From Agarophyton chilense (taxonomy: Eukaryota > Rhodophyta > Florideophyceae > Gracilariales > Gracilariaceae): 23,892 nucleotides of DNA. Under the pieces are notes generated by a model. That model ran no database searches. It saw only the letters and a list, made by a program, of their open reading frames with translations, and was not told the DNA's origin. Made by a program: the position numbers and the translations under genes. Position 1 is the first letter of the stretch, and each line of letters starts with the position of its first letter. The stretch is from the NCBI GenBank assembly GCA_030374765.1, contig JARGXX010000053.1:1-23892 (forward strand), read 5' to 3'. Shown here in pieces: positions 1-11,137 of the stretch.

Positions 1-6
1 GTTTAC

Positions 7-25
7 TTGGTATTTCAAAGTGGTG
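7..25 (+). other. candidate primer-binding site of element A
   Basis: The sequence opens TTGGTATTTCAAAG, which begins like the TGGTAT of initiator-Met tRNA primer sites in many LTR retrotransposons, then diverges. It lies just upstream of gag, where a primer site belongs, so the 5' LTR of element A would end at about base 6 and lie mostly outside the window. Element B has a similar TTGGTTTCAT at 4771, also just ahead of its gag. The match is short and no tRNA end could be tested. Confidence 0.3.
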
Positions 26-125
26 GGTTTCACAGTGGTTACAGTATGTCACAGCCTGCCCCACGTGAAGGAAGGGCTCCACACGAGTGGCAGGGAGTAC
101 AGCACGTGTTGAACCACTCTCGCGG

Positions 126-2129
126 ATGTCCGCCCCGGAGGAATTAATTGCTGATCAAACTGATATTGAAGCTCGTGGAGCGCCCTTAGCCGCCTCTAAA
201 CCTCAATTGGTCGCCCCTGCGGTATCACAACCAATTGTTGAAACACCGTCAGCGGTACACCGAATCATTGAGTCGACTGAGTACCAAAACTTGGACTCGC
301 GTTCGCACATTGCAAATTTCGCTCATATTTCTCTGTTACAAAAGGTTACCGAACTCCGTCGTATTGTGGATGACGCCCATGTTTAGGATGTTTCAGGAGA
401 AATTCGGGTCCTTTCAAGAGATGTTATCTCCATTTTGGAATGTCTGGGTGTTCCAGGAACTTTTAAAAAGAAATACGCAGACTTCGTTGAAGACGTCCTC
501 GCTAGCACACAACGACTCCAAGGTCGTTTGGACACGCTTGAAGCGACAATCAGATTGGATCAAGAAATTGCCGCCAAGGCGGATGAAAATGACATGTCAG
601 TTCATTCGATTGGATTCGAGAAGAAAAGAAGTCGTCGTCATTCCAAAAAAGAGGGACATTATAGTTCGGGTTCATGTAGTTCAGATTCTAACCGTCACTC
701 CGCGGAATCATCTTCTGACTCTTCAGAAGAAGATAATCACCACCAAAATTCTCGGATGACACGTTCGAGGTCTACTCGCACTACCCAAGAAGTTACTCGC
801 TCCCACGAGATGGGCCGGCGTCACCTTGGATTTAAGGAGCTGAATTCGACGAATCCGTTATACCGGAAGCTACTTTCGTACCGTTAGTATCGCCTGGACG
901 ATTCCTCGTCGAGTCGCACACCCCCGGGCACTGGAAAGGTCAAGGACTGTATCAAAAGAATGGGTCTTACACTGCGTTCGCATGAATTTAATGGTGAAGA
1001 TCCTATTCTAATACTTCACTTTCGCAAGATTCGTTCAGGAAGCTGACATCCTCCGAATGAACGAGGCGCAAGCTTACATTTCCCTACCGTATTTGCTTTA
1101 AGGAATGGCTGAAGATCAGTACAATTCAGTTCGAGGATCCTCAAAAGCCTCGGGAGGAGGAGTTACCGGTTGGCCCGAAGCCGTTCAATATCTTTTGAGG
1201 TCTTACGCTACTGGTACCGCGATTCAGGATGCAATCCTCGCTCTCCGCGATACGAAACAAAAGCCTGATGAAACCGAAACGGTCTGTTCAATTCGTTTGA
1301 ATAAGGCGTTTCACCGATGTGGTAATGTGTATTCCACGTCCGAGCGGAGAACAATTTTTATTGGTGATGGAATTGATCCTGCCATAAGAGCGCTTGTCGC
1401 GCGACGCCGTGAAGAAAAATGGAGGATTTCCTACCTGGAACTGTTACAGTACGCCCAAGCTGAGGGAGATTCACTCCGTACCCGACAACCTACTGGACGT
1501 CGTCTGTCCAAGGTACTTCACGCCGAAGTGTTTTCACCCTCTCTTCCACTCTTAAACAGAGGACCCGTTTGAACGGACAACGATAACGTCCACTTCATTG
1601 GGAATGATAATTATTCGATGGCCACTACGGACTTGCCGTCTACTTCTGTTGAAATCTTTGAAGGCGATCCAGCCTTCTATGTTGGCACAAGAGTGACCGC
1701 AGTCAAGTCGCTGATGCGACAAACGCAATGCGTACAACCCATCCCGGATGGAGGGACACACTACCACGCTCACGGACGGACGTGAATGTTCGCCCGCCGT
1801 TTAATGCGTTGAGTGCGCCTATTTGTCATCTCTGTTACCGACTCGGTCATATCGCGCCAGTTTGCACGTTGACCTTGAGGGAGATTCCGTCTGTTGTCAC
1901 TCAGTACGAGTCTCTATCGCCTGCCGATCGAGCTCGAGTTCCGAATTGGTCGTATTTTCGAGCCAAATCTAATTTTGGTCCGTCGACTACGGTCCTACCG
2001 CGTCCCGTAATCGAAACGTCGAACGCTGGTCAGCAGACCAAAAACATCGTACCCAACAATGGGAATCAGCCAGTTTCCCCGGATGGAGGTCGACCGCTTC
2101 TTGCGGAAGCTTCGAACCCGAAAAAATAG
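126..2129 (+). pseudogene. gag: element A gag (Ty3/gypsy), decayed
   Basis: This is the structural Gag of an LTR retrotransposon, which would form the cytoplasmic particle and package RNA. An ATG at 126 opens an acidic N-terminus; an earlier ATG at 46 is in another frame. A helical region and a Ser/Asp/Arg-rich stretch (about 620-800) follow. The reading frame is broken by TAG at 384 and TAG at 885. It shifts near 1020, continues through TAA at 1099 and TGA at 1570, and shifts again near 1730-1780 into the frame with the zinc knuckle. The core around 960-1500 has the usual Ty3 Gag pattern (HEFNGEDP, then YLLRSYAT, then LARRREEKW-like). The stretch after the knuckle (SPADRARVPNW) is also typical. 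The copy is certainly not translatable as one protein. Confidence 0.8.
1824..1865 (+). other. CCHC zinc knuckle in element A gag
   Basis: The translated stretch CHLCYRLGHIAPVC fits C-x2-C-x4-H-x4-C exactly, with all four zinc ligands present. This is the RNA-binding nucleocapsid motif of Gag. It is the only intact knuckle I could find in the window; the corresponding part of element B has lost the spacing. Confidence 0.85.
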
Positions 2130-2131
2130 AC

Positions 2132-3478
2132 ATGGGAGTCTCCCCTGATGGAGGGGCGTCTTCCAAGTTGAGGTTGAAGACGCCCGAGGCGTCACCGCCT
2201 CACTCTCCAGTCACAATCCTTACAAGGAATATGGCTAAAATCGACGTTGACTCGGAACACCTGGCTGTTCTACGTCGTCCGTGCATACGGTTTACAAATC
2301 CCCGTTCTCCGGATAGTGTCCTTGTGATGGCCAAGCGAAACTACAAGGTGTATGCAGACGTTGGCCTATCACACCAGTTCATGGTTTGACAGCTATCCGT
2401 TTTGGATACAGGAGCCGCGCCAAACTTGATCAATGCTGATATCATACCGTCGACACTTCGGAATAATATTTTCTACGGTCCAGGAATGGATATCACCGAC
2501 GCGAATAATAATCCGCTCCATACGATAAGAAAAATATCTCTCGCAGTGCGATTGAGTACCTATTTGGTTCAGTTGGACTTTATAGTCTGCGACTCCCTCT
2601 CTGCACCCGTAGTACTGGGTTGTGACTTTTGTGATCGGTTTGTTTAAGCAATTAGTCCCAGAACGAGAACTGTTGTGATGGATGACGGATCCACGAATCC
2701 TATCGTAAGAAAACCGCTGATGCGGGCAACACAAAAAAGTTCCGTTACCGGTTGCCCAGGAATATCCTGACAGAACCCCCGCTCAACGCGTCTCAAGGTG
2801 GCGAAATCGATTACGATGCCCCCAGAATCATAAGTATGTGTTTCAGTGACATCTCAACAACCTGGGCTACATATTGTGCAACCCTTGGCCTCTTTGTATA
2901 CCAAGAATCAACTCGCTCTGGCAAATGGTCTGGTTCCAATTGAACCCGATACTCCTTTCAAGATTCTCGTGGCTAACTTCGGTAAAAACAATCAATGGTT
3001 AACGAAGAATCAAACACTGGGCTCAATGCTCCCACACACGACCGCTATCGTCCCGACGAAAATACCGCTTACCGACGTTCTCAAAGTCCTCGACCCTAAG
3101 GAGGGGGATGAGAATGATGGTGTTGACACTGCACGCGTAGAGCCCGAGTTCCAATATTCGGATACACAACCGACACAACCAAAAGGGTCGGAACAGAAGG
3201 CTTCGCTGCCTAGTACAGATGATGTTGATCCTATGAAGGAATTGGAAAATTTAGATATGGAGTATGTCGCAGAAGCACATCGTGAGAAGTTAAGAGAAAT
3301 AATGAAGGAATTTACCCCTCTGTGGGATGGTTCCCTTGGAACAATAGAAATCACGGAACACGGAATCGACTTGCTTCCAAATACTCGACCGATAGCTCAG
3401 CACCCTTACAGAGCTGGACCGAATGCTCGGCAAGAAGAGCAGACTCAGGTTAAGAAGATGTACGCGCAGGCGTTATAG
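2132..3478 (+). pseudogene. pol: element A protease and protease-RT linker, decayed
   Basis: One frame runs through this whole stretch, broken by TGA 2387, TAA 2645, TGA 2768, TAA 2831 and TAG 3476. The retropepsin active site LDTGAAPNLI has an intact Asp-Thr-Gly at 2405-2413, and the second hydrophobic strand VVLGCDF follows about 70 residues later. The protease would cleave Gag-Pol. From about 2846 an acidic linker leads to the segment that normally precedes RT (GIDLLPNTRPIAQHPYRAGP). The frame shifts by one near 3455-3465, where the AGVIEP motif continues into RT. Confidence 0.75.
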
Positions 3479-4173
3479 AACCAACTCAATCGCCTTTGGC
3501 GTCACTTGTTGTCTTAGCTCCGAAAGCCGATGGATTGTGGCCATTTTGTATTGATTATCGACGCTTGAATGCAGTTACAGTGAAAGATGTGTACCCGGTC
3601 CCTCGGATGGATGAATATATCGATTTGCTTGGTAACGCGACTGTGTTCACCGTCCTTGATGCGAATCGGGGTTATTGGCAAGTTCCTGTTCGAAAAGAGG
3701 ACCCTGTCAAAATGGCTTTTGTCTGCCGTCAAGGCTTGAAACGGTTCAACCGAATGCCATTTGGCTTAACGAATGCTCCTGCAACGTTTCAACGTGCGAT
3801 AGATATCCTATTAGCCCGCTTTAAGTGGAAACCCAGTTTGGTATATTTGGACGATATCATGGTATTCTCCGACGACATGGACGAGCATTTCTCTCATTTT
3901 AAGGATGTTCTGAAGACATTGCGCGACGTAGGAATCACATTGAAGATGAATAAGTGTAAGTTCTTCACCGACTCGGCCAACTATCTTGGACATATAATCA
4001 GACCCGGACGGCTATCAATTGATGAAGTTCGAGTGAAGTCCTTGAAGGAAGCGAAATATCCGACGAATCAAACGGAACTCCGATCATTTCTGGGCTTGTG
4101 TAATGTGTATCGCAGGTTTTTTCCGAACTTCTCTGATGTTGCGACTCCTCTAAATGAGCTCCTTCGAAAATGA
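3460..4173 (+). pseudogene. pol: element A reverse transcriptase
   Basis: This is the best preserved part of element A. The RT fingers motif FCIDYRRLNAVT, the VLDANRGYWQVP block, MPFGLTNAPATFQ and the catalytic YLDD at 3844-3855 are all present. The thumb segment YLGHII...FLGLCNVYRRF then follows. About 225 codons are open, ending at TGA 4171, after which the same frame continues into RNase H. RT copies element RNA into cDNA inside the particle. Upstream it is separated from protease by a frameshift. It is clearly a different lineage from the RTs of B and D, whose sequences resemble each other. Confidence 0.88.
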
Positions 4174-4731
4174 AGACCAGTTGAACTGGAACCATTCGGA
4201 GATGCACAAGCGTCTGCTTTCAATTCCGTTGTGGAAGCTGTGACGTCTCCGGCAATATTAGCGCTTTCCACCTTTGGGCTTCCGTTTGAAGTTGATAGGG
4301 ATGCGAGCAAAGAACAAGTTGGTTGTGCACTATTTCAGACCTCTACAGAAGGTGAACTACATCCGATAAGATACTAGTCCCGCAGTCTGAAGGTTCATGA
4401 CCATAATTACTCGGTGTCATAGAAAGAGTTTCTCGCGGTCGTTTGGGCATTAGAGACGCTCCGACCATATCTTATGGGTAAAAAGTTCAAGGTACACACT
4501 GAAAATTCAGCCCTCTGTTGGAACATGAAAATAATCGAAGCATCGGGACGCCTCATGGGTTGGCGCCTCCGATTGGCAGAGTTGGACTTCGAGATTCTTT
4601 ACAAGATGGGTACTTTAAACACGCAAGCAGAATCACTATCCCGCTTGGGAACCTTTGCGGAGACAGAACCTATCGACGATCTCGGGATTCCCTGTTGGTC
4701 ACCCGACTTAGAATCCCTTAGGAATATTTGA
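4174..4731 (+). pseudogene. pol: element A RNase H, decayed, then truncation
   Basis: The RT frame continues past TGA 4171 with TAG at 4375 and TAG at 4420. RNase H landmarks are visible: VDRDASKEQVG (first Asp kept), KEFLAVVWALETL (Glu kept), and HTENSALCW, where the usual Asp is Glu. RMGWRLRLAE-like and AESLSRL segments close the domain. The stop at 4420 lies just before KEF, and the stop at 4375 sits where most relatives have Trp before SRSL. No integrase follows. Element B starts within about 40-90 bases, so A is 3'-truncated or is the front part of a chimera. Confidence 0.82.
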
Positions 4732-4817
4732 ACGGACCACTGGAACCAAGAATTATCCGGATTCTAACCTTTGGTTTCATTCCCTAACGGACCAGAAGTA
4801 CAAAATCAATCGCCGTT
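4732..4817 (+). other. A/B junction with B leader and candidate primer-binding site
   Basis: This short stretch separates the end of A's RNase H from the first ATG of B gag. TTGGTTTCAT at 4771-4780 resembles the candidate primer site at base 7 of element A. The few dozen bases before it could be the 3' end of a truncated 5' LTR of B. No full LTR fits in the space, so B lacks a normal 5' end. Confidence 0.3.
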
Positions 4818-6951
4818 ATGGATGCCGAAAACACACCGAATCGACCAGACCATAGGACTCCTACGGCAGGAACAGCCGCCACTACAACGCCTAAGATGTC
4901 GCCTGAACCTCAGGTCGATAATGTTAGTGACCGCAGGAACACCAGAAGCCAGCGGCAAGGAGTACTGCCTCTCGTGGGCGACCCTGAAAGGATTCGCCGA
5001 GAACCCACAGTAGCAGCGTGTTTACGAGACCGCCTCGCCAGGGCCACCTCTTGACCAGTAACAGCCAAAGGAGAACCCCGTAAGACTGAAGGAATTAGAG
5101 AAAACATTCCCGCAGGGCTTTCCGACCTTCTCTGGTCCCGTCTCCGTGAGCTCTTCTCAGCCCATGTGGATTCCATTGTGGACATGCGACTCGCTACGGC
5201 GATCGTTGATCATACAGATTACCTCATTATGCGAATCTTCCCCAAGTTCATGGAGTCTGAGGTTTTTATAGACTCCCTCCTTTAGGCCGTTCAAGGAGCA
5301 GTCACCAGCCAGTCAGGCCATGCGGTCCAAAGGACCACTCCACAAGTCAACCATCCGGCTTCCATTTGGCAACCCCCTATCGAACCCCCAGGATTGGTGG
5401 TATTACCTGTCCCTCGCCGGAACACCATCAGGAAAATCCAAGGGAAGGACATTAGAGGAGCAGAAGAGAGACTCCGCGTCTAGATGGGTGACAGATTGCC
5501 CTACCTAAAGGACAATTTGAGGTACAGCGACCTCAGGGCTCCATCGGATCTGATAGAGAGATCGATCCATTACTTCCCTATTTCCCTGGAAAGAAAAGAA
5601 ATATCCGCAGAAGAAAGAAGAACAGAAATAGAAAAAGAAGAAACCATTCTAACACGAGTGATTCCGAATCGGCCTCGAAAAACGACCGACTCGGAAGTGT
5701 ATGCGGCTGCCGTTAGAAGCCTCAAACAAACGACAAAAACCAGCAAACTTTTCCTTAAGGTTTTGGACTATCGGAAATACCGGCTGGCCGACAGGTCTGC
5801 GAAATATTCTGGTACGGTGGCTGGAAGAGTAGCCAAATGGGCCAAACGTATACAATTAACCAGTACCGGCAAGTTCTTCGATTCCGATCCCAATACTGTC
5901 CTTAGGTTTCTCAGTTTGATACGTACGGCCTGCGATCAGAACGGCATCCACGAGGGCGCCGCTCTGTACCTTTTCCAATTCTTCCTTACAGAACAGGCGC
6001 GTGACCAAGTGGTTTCGAAGATATCTGGCACCACTGACCTCGTGGACGCTCAAGACCGTGAGCTCTTGAGGTCATACCCTAAGTTTGTTCATTACCTCTT
6101 GGAAACTTACGCCACGGATGAAGTTATAATGGATGCCCACCAGGAAGTAATTTCCTTAAGGCAGAGCTCCAACATGACCGAATCGGCATTCGCAGACGAC
6201 CTATGGAAGAAGGCTTACCCATGTAGAAATGTATTTTCCGAAGGACGGCTGAAACGTCACTTCACCACGGGATTACTCCCTGCCATTCGGACACATGTCC
6301 GCAATTACCACACGGAAAACCCACAATACTCCTTCCGAAGGCTGGTTACGTATGCAGACTGTTATGGAAAAACCTACAGAATTTCCGGGCGGAACGCTGA
6401 CTTATCCAGAAAACACGCAACCCCATTGCGTAAACCCAACCAAGCCCATTTGGTTAGCTCACCGAAATCGGACATGGAATCATCACTCCGTTATGCCGAT
6501 TCGGGAGATATCCTCGCGGCCAATTTCAGTGCTCCTCCGTCCGGGCCCCCATCATATACCTCCCAGGGAACTACAGCGACCAATGGACCACCCAAACCCA
6601 AGGATTTTCCCTTTCCGCCCCGCAAGGACCTTTTTTGTTCGCGCATCAAGGGCTTGCTTCCTCTGAATTTCAATGGCCCTACATTGCAACTGCACGAGTT
6701 TTCTACCCGAAGACGCACGGAAAAACCTCCTACCCCTCAGGAAAGAGAACTACCGGGTGCGGAGATTCGAAGGAATGTTCAACAGGGCACAGCAATGAAC
6801 CACAGGGACCCCTGGAAGCTCACGCTATGCCACGCCTCTAGACACTCCGATCAAATCCACACAGGGCCACGCCATCGTAGATCCTAAGGACGACGCCAAA
6901 GAGGAATCCTATCGTAAGGAAGAAACGGAAACCCCATCGGAAAACTCTTAG
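4818..6951 (+). pseudogene. gag: element B gag (Ty3/gypsy), decayed
   Basis: The frame opens at ATG 4818 and runs through TGA 5052, TAG 5283 and TAG 5481 into a long open stretch from 5484 to 6887. A Glu/Lys/Arg-rich helical segment (about 5590-5700) precedes the Gag core. The core contains TGKFFDSDPNTVLRFLS, HEGAALYLFQF and FVHYLLETYA. This order and spacing match element A's core. From about 6690 the likely original frame is shifted by one: PEDARKNL matches the post-knuckle SPADRAR of element A. That frame has a TGA near 6797 and ends at TAG 6949 after EESYRKEETETPSENS. The CCHC knuckle is not intact. Element D carries the same C-terminal tail, which supports the frame choice. Confidence 0.8.
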
Positions 6952-7001
6952 AGGGTCGACGCGAGGCAAACCCTCCCTCTTTAAGCCTTTCTCTCAACAA
7001 A

Positions 7002-7961
7002 TTGGACGGTCATGAGCCGAGGAGCTCCTCAACTTCCAATACAAACCACCCAAGATGGCCCGCACAGGATGAACCACAATTGAAACGCAGTAACGACCCT
7101 GTCTGCATCCTCAGGAAAGAGAATTACAAAGTTCTAATAACCGTTGGACTTCGTTCTAACAACTCTAGAGTGACCACATCCGTATTGGACGCAGGCGCTG
7201 GTCCCAACTTGGTCCATCCTAAGGTACTGCCACGGGGTTGGCAAGATTTCGTTCAGGCAAGGAAGACCCCAAGGATTACCGATGCATCACGTAGACCAAT
7301 GGATATTAAAGGGATACTACCATTTTACATCCGAGTAGGACAATTCAAAGTCCGCACGTGGTTCCTTTTATGTCCTAACTCGGGCGCTGAAGCAATCCTA
7401 GGGACCTCCTTTATCGATCGATACCTTAAGGCCATTTATCCAGGCCTTATGAAAGTCGCATGCTATCGCGCACCTTCCATTTCCATAACTGGTTCCGTCC
7501 CAGGGCCAGAAGCTAACCGCAAACGAGCGGTTGTCTATGAAAACACGAAGTCCAATAAGGTTCGCCTGTCAAAAGCCATAACGATGCCGCCAATGACCCA
7601 AATCACCGTATTGGTCCATTCCCAGTTCTCAGGTCTCGTAAGGATTCTGAACCACCCGGAAATGGTTTTGAAGCACCTTACCTTAATGGCCAATGGAGTA
7701 ATGGACATCCACACCAACACCCCCTTCTTGATCCCAATCAGCAACTGTAGAGATAAACCCGTACGGTTACCTATCGGTACAGTGATTGGCATCACTCTAC
7801 CCGCGTCCGTGGCCATTATGGAGGCCCAAATGGATAATCTGGCGCCTTCAACTCCCGACGAGGACGTGGGCGCTTGGGAGGGGACTGTCGCCATCGGCGC
7901 AGTATTCGAATCGTATAGGCCCCAGGTACTTAATCTCCTCAGGGACTACCAGTCCGGGTAA
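7002..7961 (+). pseudogene. pol: element B protease and linker
   Basis: About 319 codons are open. Residues near 40-60 match the segment ENYKVLITVGLRSNNS shared with element D and, more loosely, with A. The retropepsin site reads VLDAGAGPNLV at about 7182-7214, so the catalytic triad is Asp-Ala-Gly instead of Asp-Thr/Ser-Gly. The second strand is AILGTSF. A long linker follows (SISITGSVPGPEANRKR, then LMANGVMDI). The TAA at 7959 interrupts the frame just before the RT N-terminal segment LGRLRATTHRIDL, which continues in the same frame. The Ala in the active site would probably disable or weaken the enzyme. Confidence 0.82.
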
Positions 7962-9182
7962 TCAGGTAGATTGGGAAGACTCAGAGCCACTACACACCGC
8001 ATTGACCTTCAGGATGATGCTAGACCACAGTTCCAGCACCCATACCGTACAGGCCTTAAGGGTAGGGAAATTGTCGCCGACCAGATGAACAAGATGGGCA
8101 AAGCTCAAGTCATAGAGCCGGCGCCTCCAAACCAATCCGAATCGGCAAGTCCCCTTGTCGTCTTGGCGAAGTAAGATGGCTCCGTCAGGTTCTGTGTCGA
8201 CTAAAGGAAGCTGAACGCGGTAACCAAGAGGGACTCATACCCGACAACGCGCATGGATGGCTGTCTGGATTCCTTGGGCGAAGCTGTCGTATTTACTACA
8301 CTCGACGCTATCTCTGCATATTGGCAAATACGTTTGGCCGAAGATGTGAGAGCGCTGACAACGTGTACCACTCATGAAGGTCTGTTCAGTTTTACCCTCA
8401 TGACCTTTAATTTAAAGAATGCACCAGCAATCTTTCAACGGGTACTGGAAATCATATTGTCCAGAGTCAAATGGAAATTCGCCCTGGTCTATTTTAATGA
8501 CGTTATAATCTTCTCACGGATCGTAAAGGAACACCTTCGGCACGTGAAGAAGATGCTAATAATCCCACAGGACGCTGGAGTAGCACTTAAGCTCCCCAAA
8601 TGCGCCCTTTTCCAGGCCTCGGCGGACTATCTCGGTCATGTCGTCCTCCCAGGAAAGCTAAAGGTAGCCACACAGACTACAAATGCGATTCTCCAGGCTA
8701 CGCTTCCTAGGACCCACACGGAACTACTATCCATCATGGGCTTGCGCAATGTTTACCGACGATCCTTCCAAGTGTTTGTCAAGATCTCAGCCCTTCTCAA
8801 CGCGATGTTGAAGAAGGGAACACCTTCGGAGTTTGAAGCCCTTACCGGCGACCAGTACGAGGCATTTCAGACCCTAAAGGACAAATTTCTGACCCCATTT
8901 ATAGTGGCTTTACCAAAACCCACTAGGCCCTTTGTAGTGGATACAGATGCTTCTGATGTCCAAGTGGGATACGCACTGCTACAGGAACAGGAGTCACCGA
9001 AGGACTATCCACCTATTCGGTACTGTAGCAGAACGCTCACAAGCGCGGAACGAAACCACAGTACTACCGAAAAGGAATGTCTAGCCATCGTGTGGCCCGT
9101 ATTGACACTCGTCCATACCTTGAGGGAATTAGGTTTACCATTAGAACAGACCACGATTCACTCCGCTAGCCACTCAATATGA
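7962..9182 (+). pseudogene. pol: element B reverse transcriptase and start of RNase H
   Basis: This is in the same frame as the protease, with TAA at 8172 (at KDGS) and TAA at 8202 (at the Tyr of the DYRKLNAVT motif). Landmarks are QFQHPYRTGLKGREI, KAQVIEPAP, RKLNAVTKRDSYP, LKNAPAIFQRV, YLGHVVLPGK and MGLRNVYRR. The catalytic YxDD reads YFND at 8490-8501, so the first catalytic Asp of the pair is Asn. RNase H begins with VDTDASDVQVGYALL (Asp kept) and TTEKECLAIVW (Glu kept). Near 9145 the frame shifts by one. The domain continues downstream as DHDSLR. Confidence 0.85.
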
Positions 9183-9763
9183 CCGATTCATCAAGTCTCC
9201 TCGCTCGGTGGCGCCTCAGGCTGTCCGAATATGACCACGAGATAACCTATAGGCCAGGCATCAAGAACCAAGCAGCAGGTGCCCTTTCACCAATCATCAC
9301 CGACGGAACTGATGACACCCAATCGGACGACCTAATTACCACCCCCTTTGCGGATGATGGACCTCAGGACTACACGGAAACAGATGAACTTATGGCAAAG
9401 GTGCAATCAGAGGGTCCTGAGGTAAAGAAGAACGAAGTATACCTATTGGACTGGGAAATTGTACCGCCCAATTCGTCACCACCTCAGGTTAACGCGATAG
9501 CCCCGGAGGAAAAAGAACCCCTCTCTATAACTATTGAGGAACTCCTACAGGCGCAGGTCGAAGAAGAGTACTGCAAGGAAACAGCCCGGTTGGTAGGAAC
9601 CACAGGATGCCTATTCGACTATGACCTATTTGGACTATTATGTCGCCGCTCACAGCTGGATGGCGGACTCCAAAGGGTAATACCAACTTCGCTAAGGTCG
9701 CAATTCCTTTACCTCGCCCATTTTTTTTGGTTGGCTGGTCACCCCGGAGGCCGGCGAATGTAA
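9145..9763 (+). pseudogene. pol: element B RNase H end and integrase zinc-binding N-terminus
   Basis: After the frameshift the RNase H tail is readable as DHDSLR, a TAG at 9167, then LLARWRLRLSEYDHEI and YRPGIKNQA. A connecting region of about 130 residues is acidic and Gln-rich. The integrase HHCC domain follows: the first two His ligands are in LAHFFWLAGHPGG (9714-9755). TAA at 9761 cuts it. In the continuation only one of the two Cys ligands survives, in TPCAQ, where relatives have C-x2-C. This domain would bind viral DNA ends in a live element. Confidence 0.75.
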
Positions 9764-10990
9764 CAGACTCTAAGGTAGTTCTTCTACTGGCCACTAATGG
9801 CGCAGGACCTATGGAAAACCGCACGGAACGGTACACCGTGCGCACAAATCCGAGGGTCTCGCGCCAACCATCAGGCCAAATTGAAGCTCTTCCCCGGCGC
9901 ATGTCTGATGGAATTTTTGGCAATAGATATACTTGGGACTCTGCCTAAGTCGTCCAATGGAAAACGATTTGTCTTGGTCGTACCCGATAGGTTTACCAAG
10001 CTTACTCGAGCCCTACCCCCAGGGAACACAACGGCCACGGATGTTGCCACGGCATTTTTGTCCCACTGGGTATATCCATATGGCATGCCACTCTACCTCC
10101 TTGCGGAAAACGACAGCCAATTTGTATCCAAATTCTTCTCACACGTTTGTGCTACATTAGGTATCAAACATGTGACCACTATGGCGTACCACCCCAAGAC
10201 CAATGGCCAACCCAAACGCTTCAACCGAACCATTCTGGACATATTGCCACACTACGTTTCCGAGCACCGATTGGACTGGGACGACTACGTTGAGCCACTG
10301 GTTTCTGCCTACAACACGCAGGTGCACGCTTCGACGGGTACAACGACTTTTGACTTAACGCTGAAGAGATCGCCGCCGCCGCTAGCGGTTGACCTTCAGG
10401 AGTCTATTATACGCCAGGACATAACCGAAGGGATGAATCCGACCCAGGAAAAGCGCTACTCGCGCAGATGCATCTACCGCATTATCCAATCGGCTAGAGC
10501 TGTACTGACCAAAGCCCAACGGCGATACAAGGTCAATTTCGACAAAGCCGTCTGGAACACACCGACCTTTAGGAAAGGAGGCCTTGTTTACCTGGACCGG
10601 CCACCAAAGGACAGTGAGGAACTGGAGGATACTACGCCGAAGCTCTCACCCCGCTCTACGGGACCATACAAAGTCCTTAAGGTCAATCAACACACCATTA
10701 CGCTACTAATTGACGACCTACAGGACATTGTATCTATTGACCGGGTGACACGAGCTCCCAGCCCTCTTGGATCATCAAAGTCCCAGCCCACTAGCCCAAC
10801 GGAATCATTACGACCTCAAGTCAACGCTCAAGTCTTCACACCCCCTAAAACAGTTCCCGCGGACTCGACTAGCCTCATGGACCCGATGGTCAATGCCAAT
10901 GACGATGACCAATCTCTTCCAACCAACTCCGATGGATTCGCCCCTCTGGACCACACTCTCCTGCCGGAGAAAGAATACCAACCGGAGTAG
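9764..10990 (+). pseudogene. pol: element B integrase catalytic core
   Basis: The same frame continues after TAA 9761 and TAG 9776 and then stays open for about 400 codons. The first catalytic Asp is in FLAIDILGTLP (codon 9926). The second catalytic position, normally D-N-G-x-Q-F, reads ENDSQF, so it is Glu (codon 10106). The third, normally Glu in T-N-G-Q-x-E-R, reads TNGQPKRFN, so it is Lys (codon 10214). The spacing between the last two is exactly 35 residues, as in the DD35E family, which makes the assignment safe. The copy cannot integrate by itself. After the core come a GPFELVLSR-like segment (here DLTLKRSPPPLAV), a basic helical region and a Pro/Ser/Asp-rich linker up to the TAG at 10988. 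Confidence 0.87.
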
Positions 10991-11137
10991 GTGATTGAGC
11001 GCATCATCTCCGCCGGTCGGAGAGAAGATGGATTTACGCGCTACCGCGTCCGTTGGTTCGGCTACACACCTGAAGAAGACACTTGGAAAGAGTCTCAAAC
11101 CATTCAGGCTAATTCTATCGCCCGCTATTGGCGCTGA
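10991..11137 (+). pseudogene. pol: element B chromodomain
   Basis: The integrase frame continues directly after TAG 10988 as VIERIISAGRREDG, then RYRVRWFGYTPEEDTW, then NSIARYW, ending at TGA 11135. This is a clear chromodomain of about 48 residues at the C-terminus of pol, as in chromoviruses. There it binds methylated histone H3 and steers integration to heterochromatin. Trp and Tyr of the aromatic cage are present (RWFGY). The stop codon sits where the first cage residue is usually an aromatic just ahead of V-[IV]-E. The domain is therefore cut off from pol by a single codon. Confidence 0.85.
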
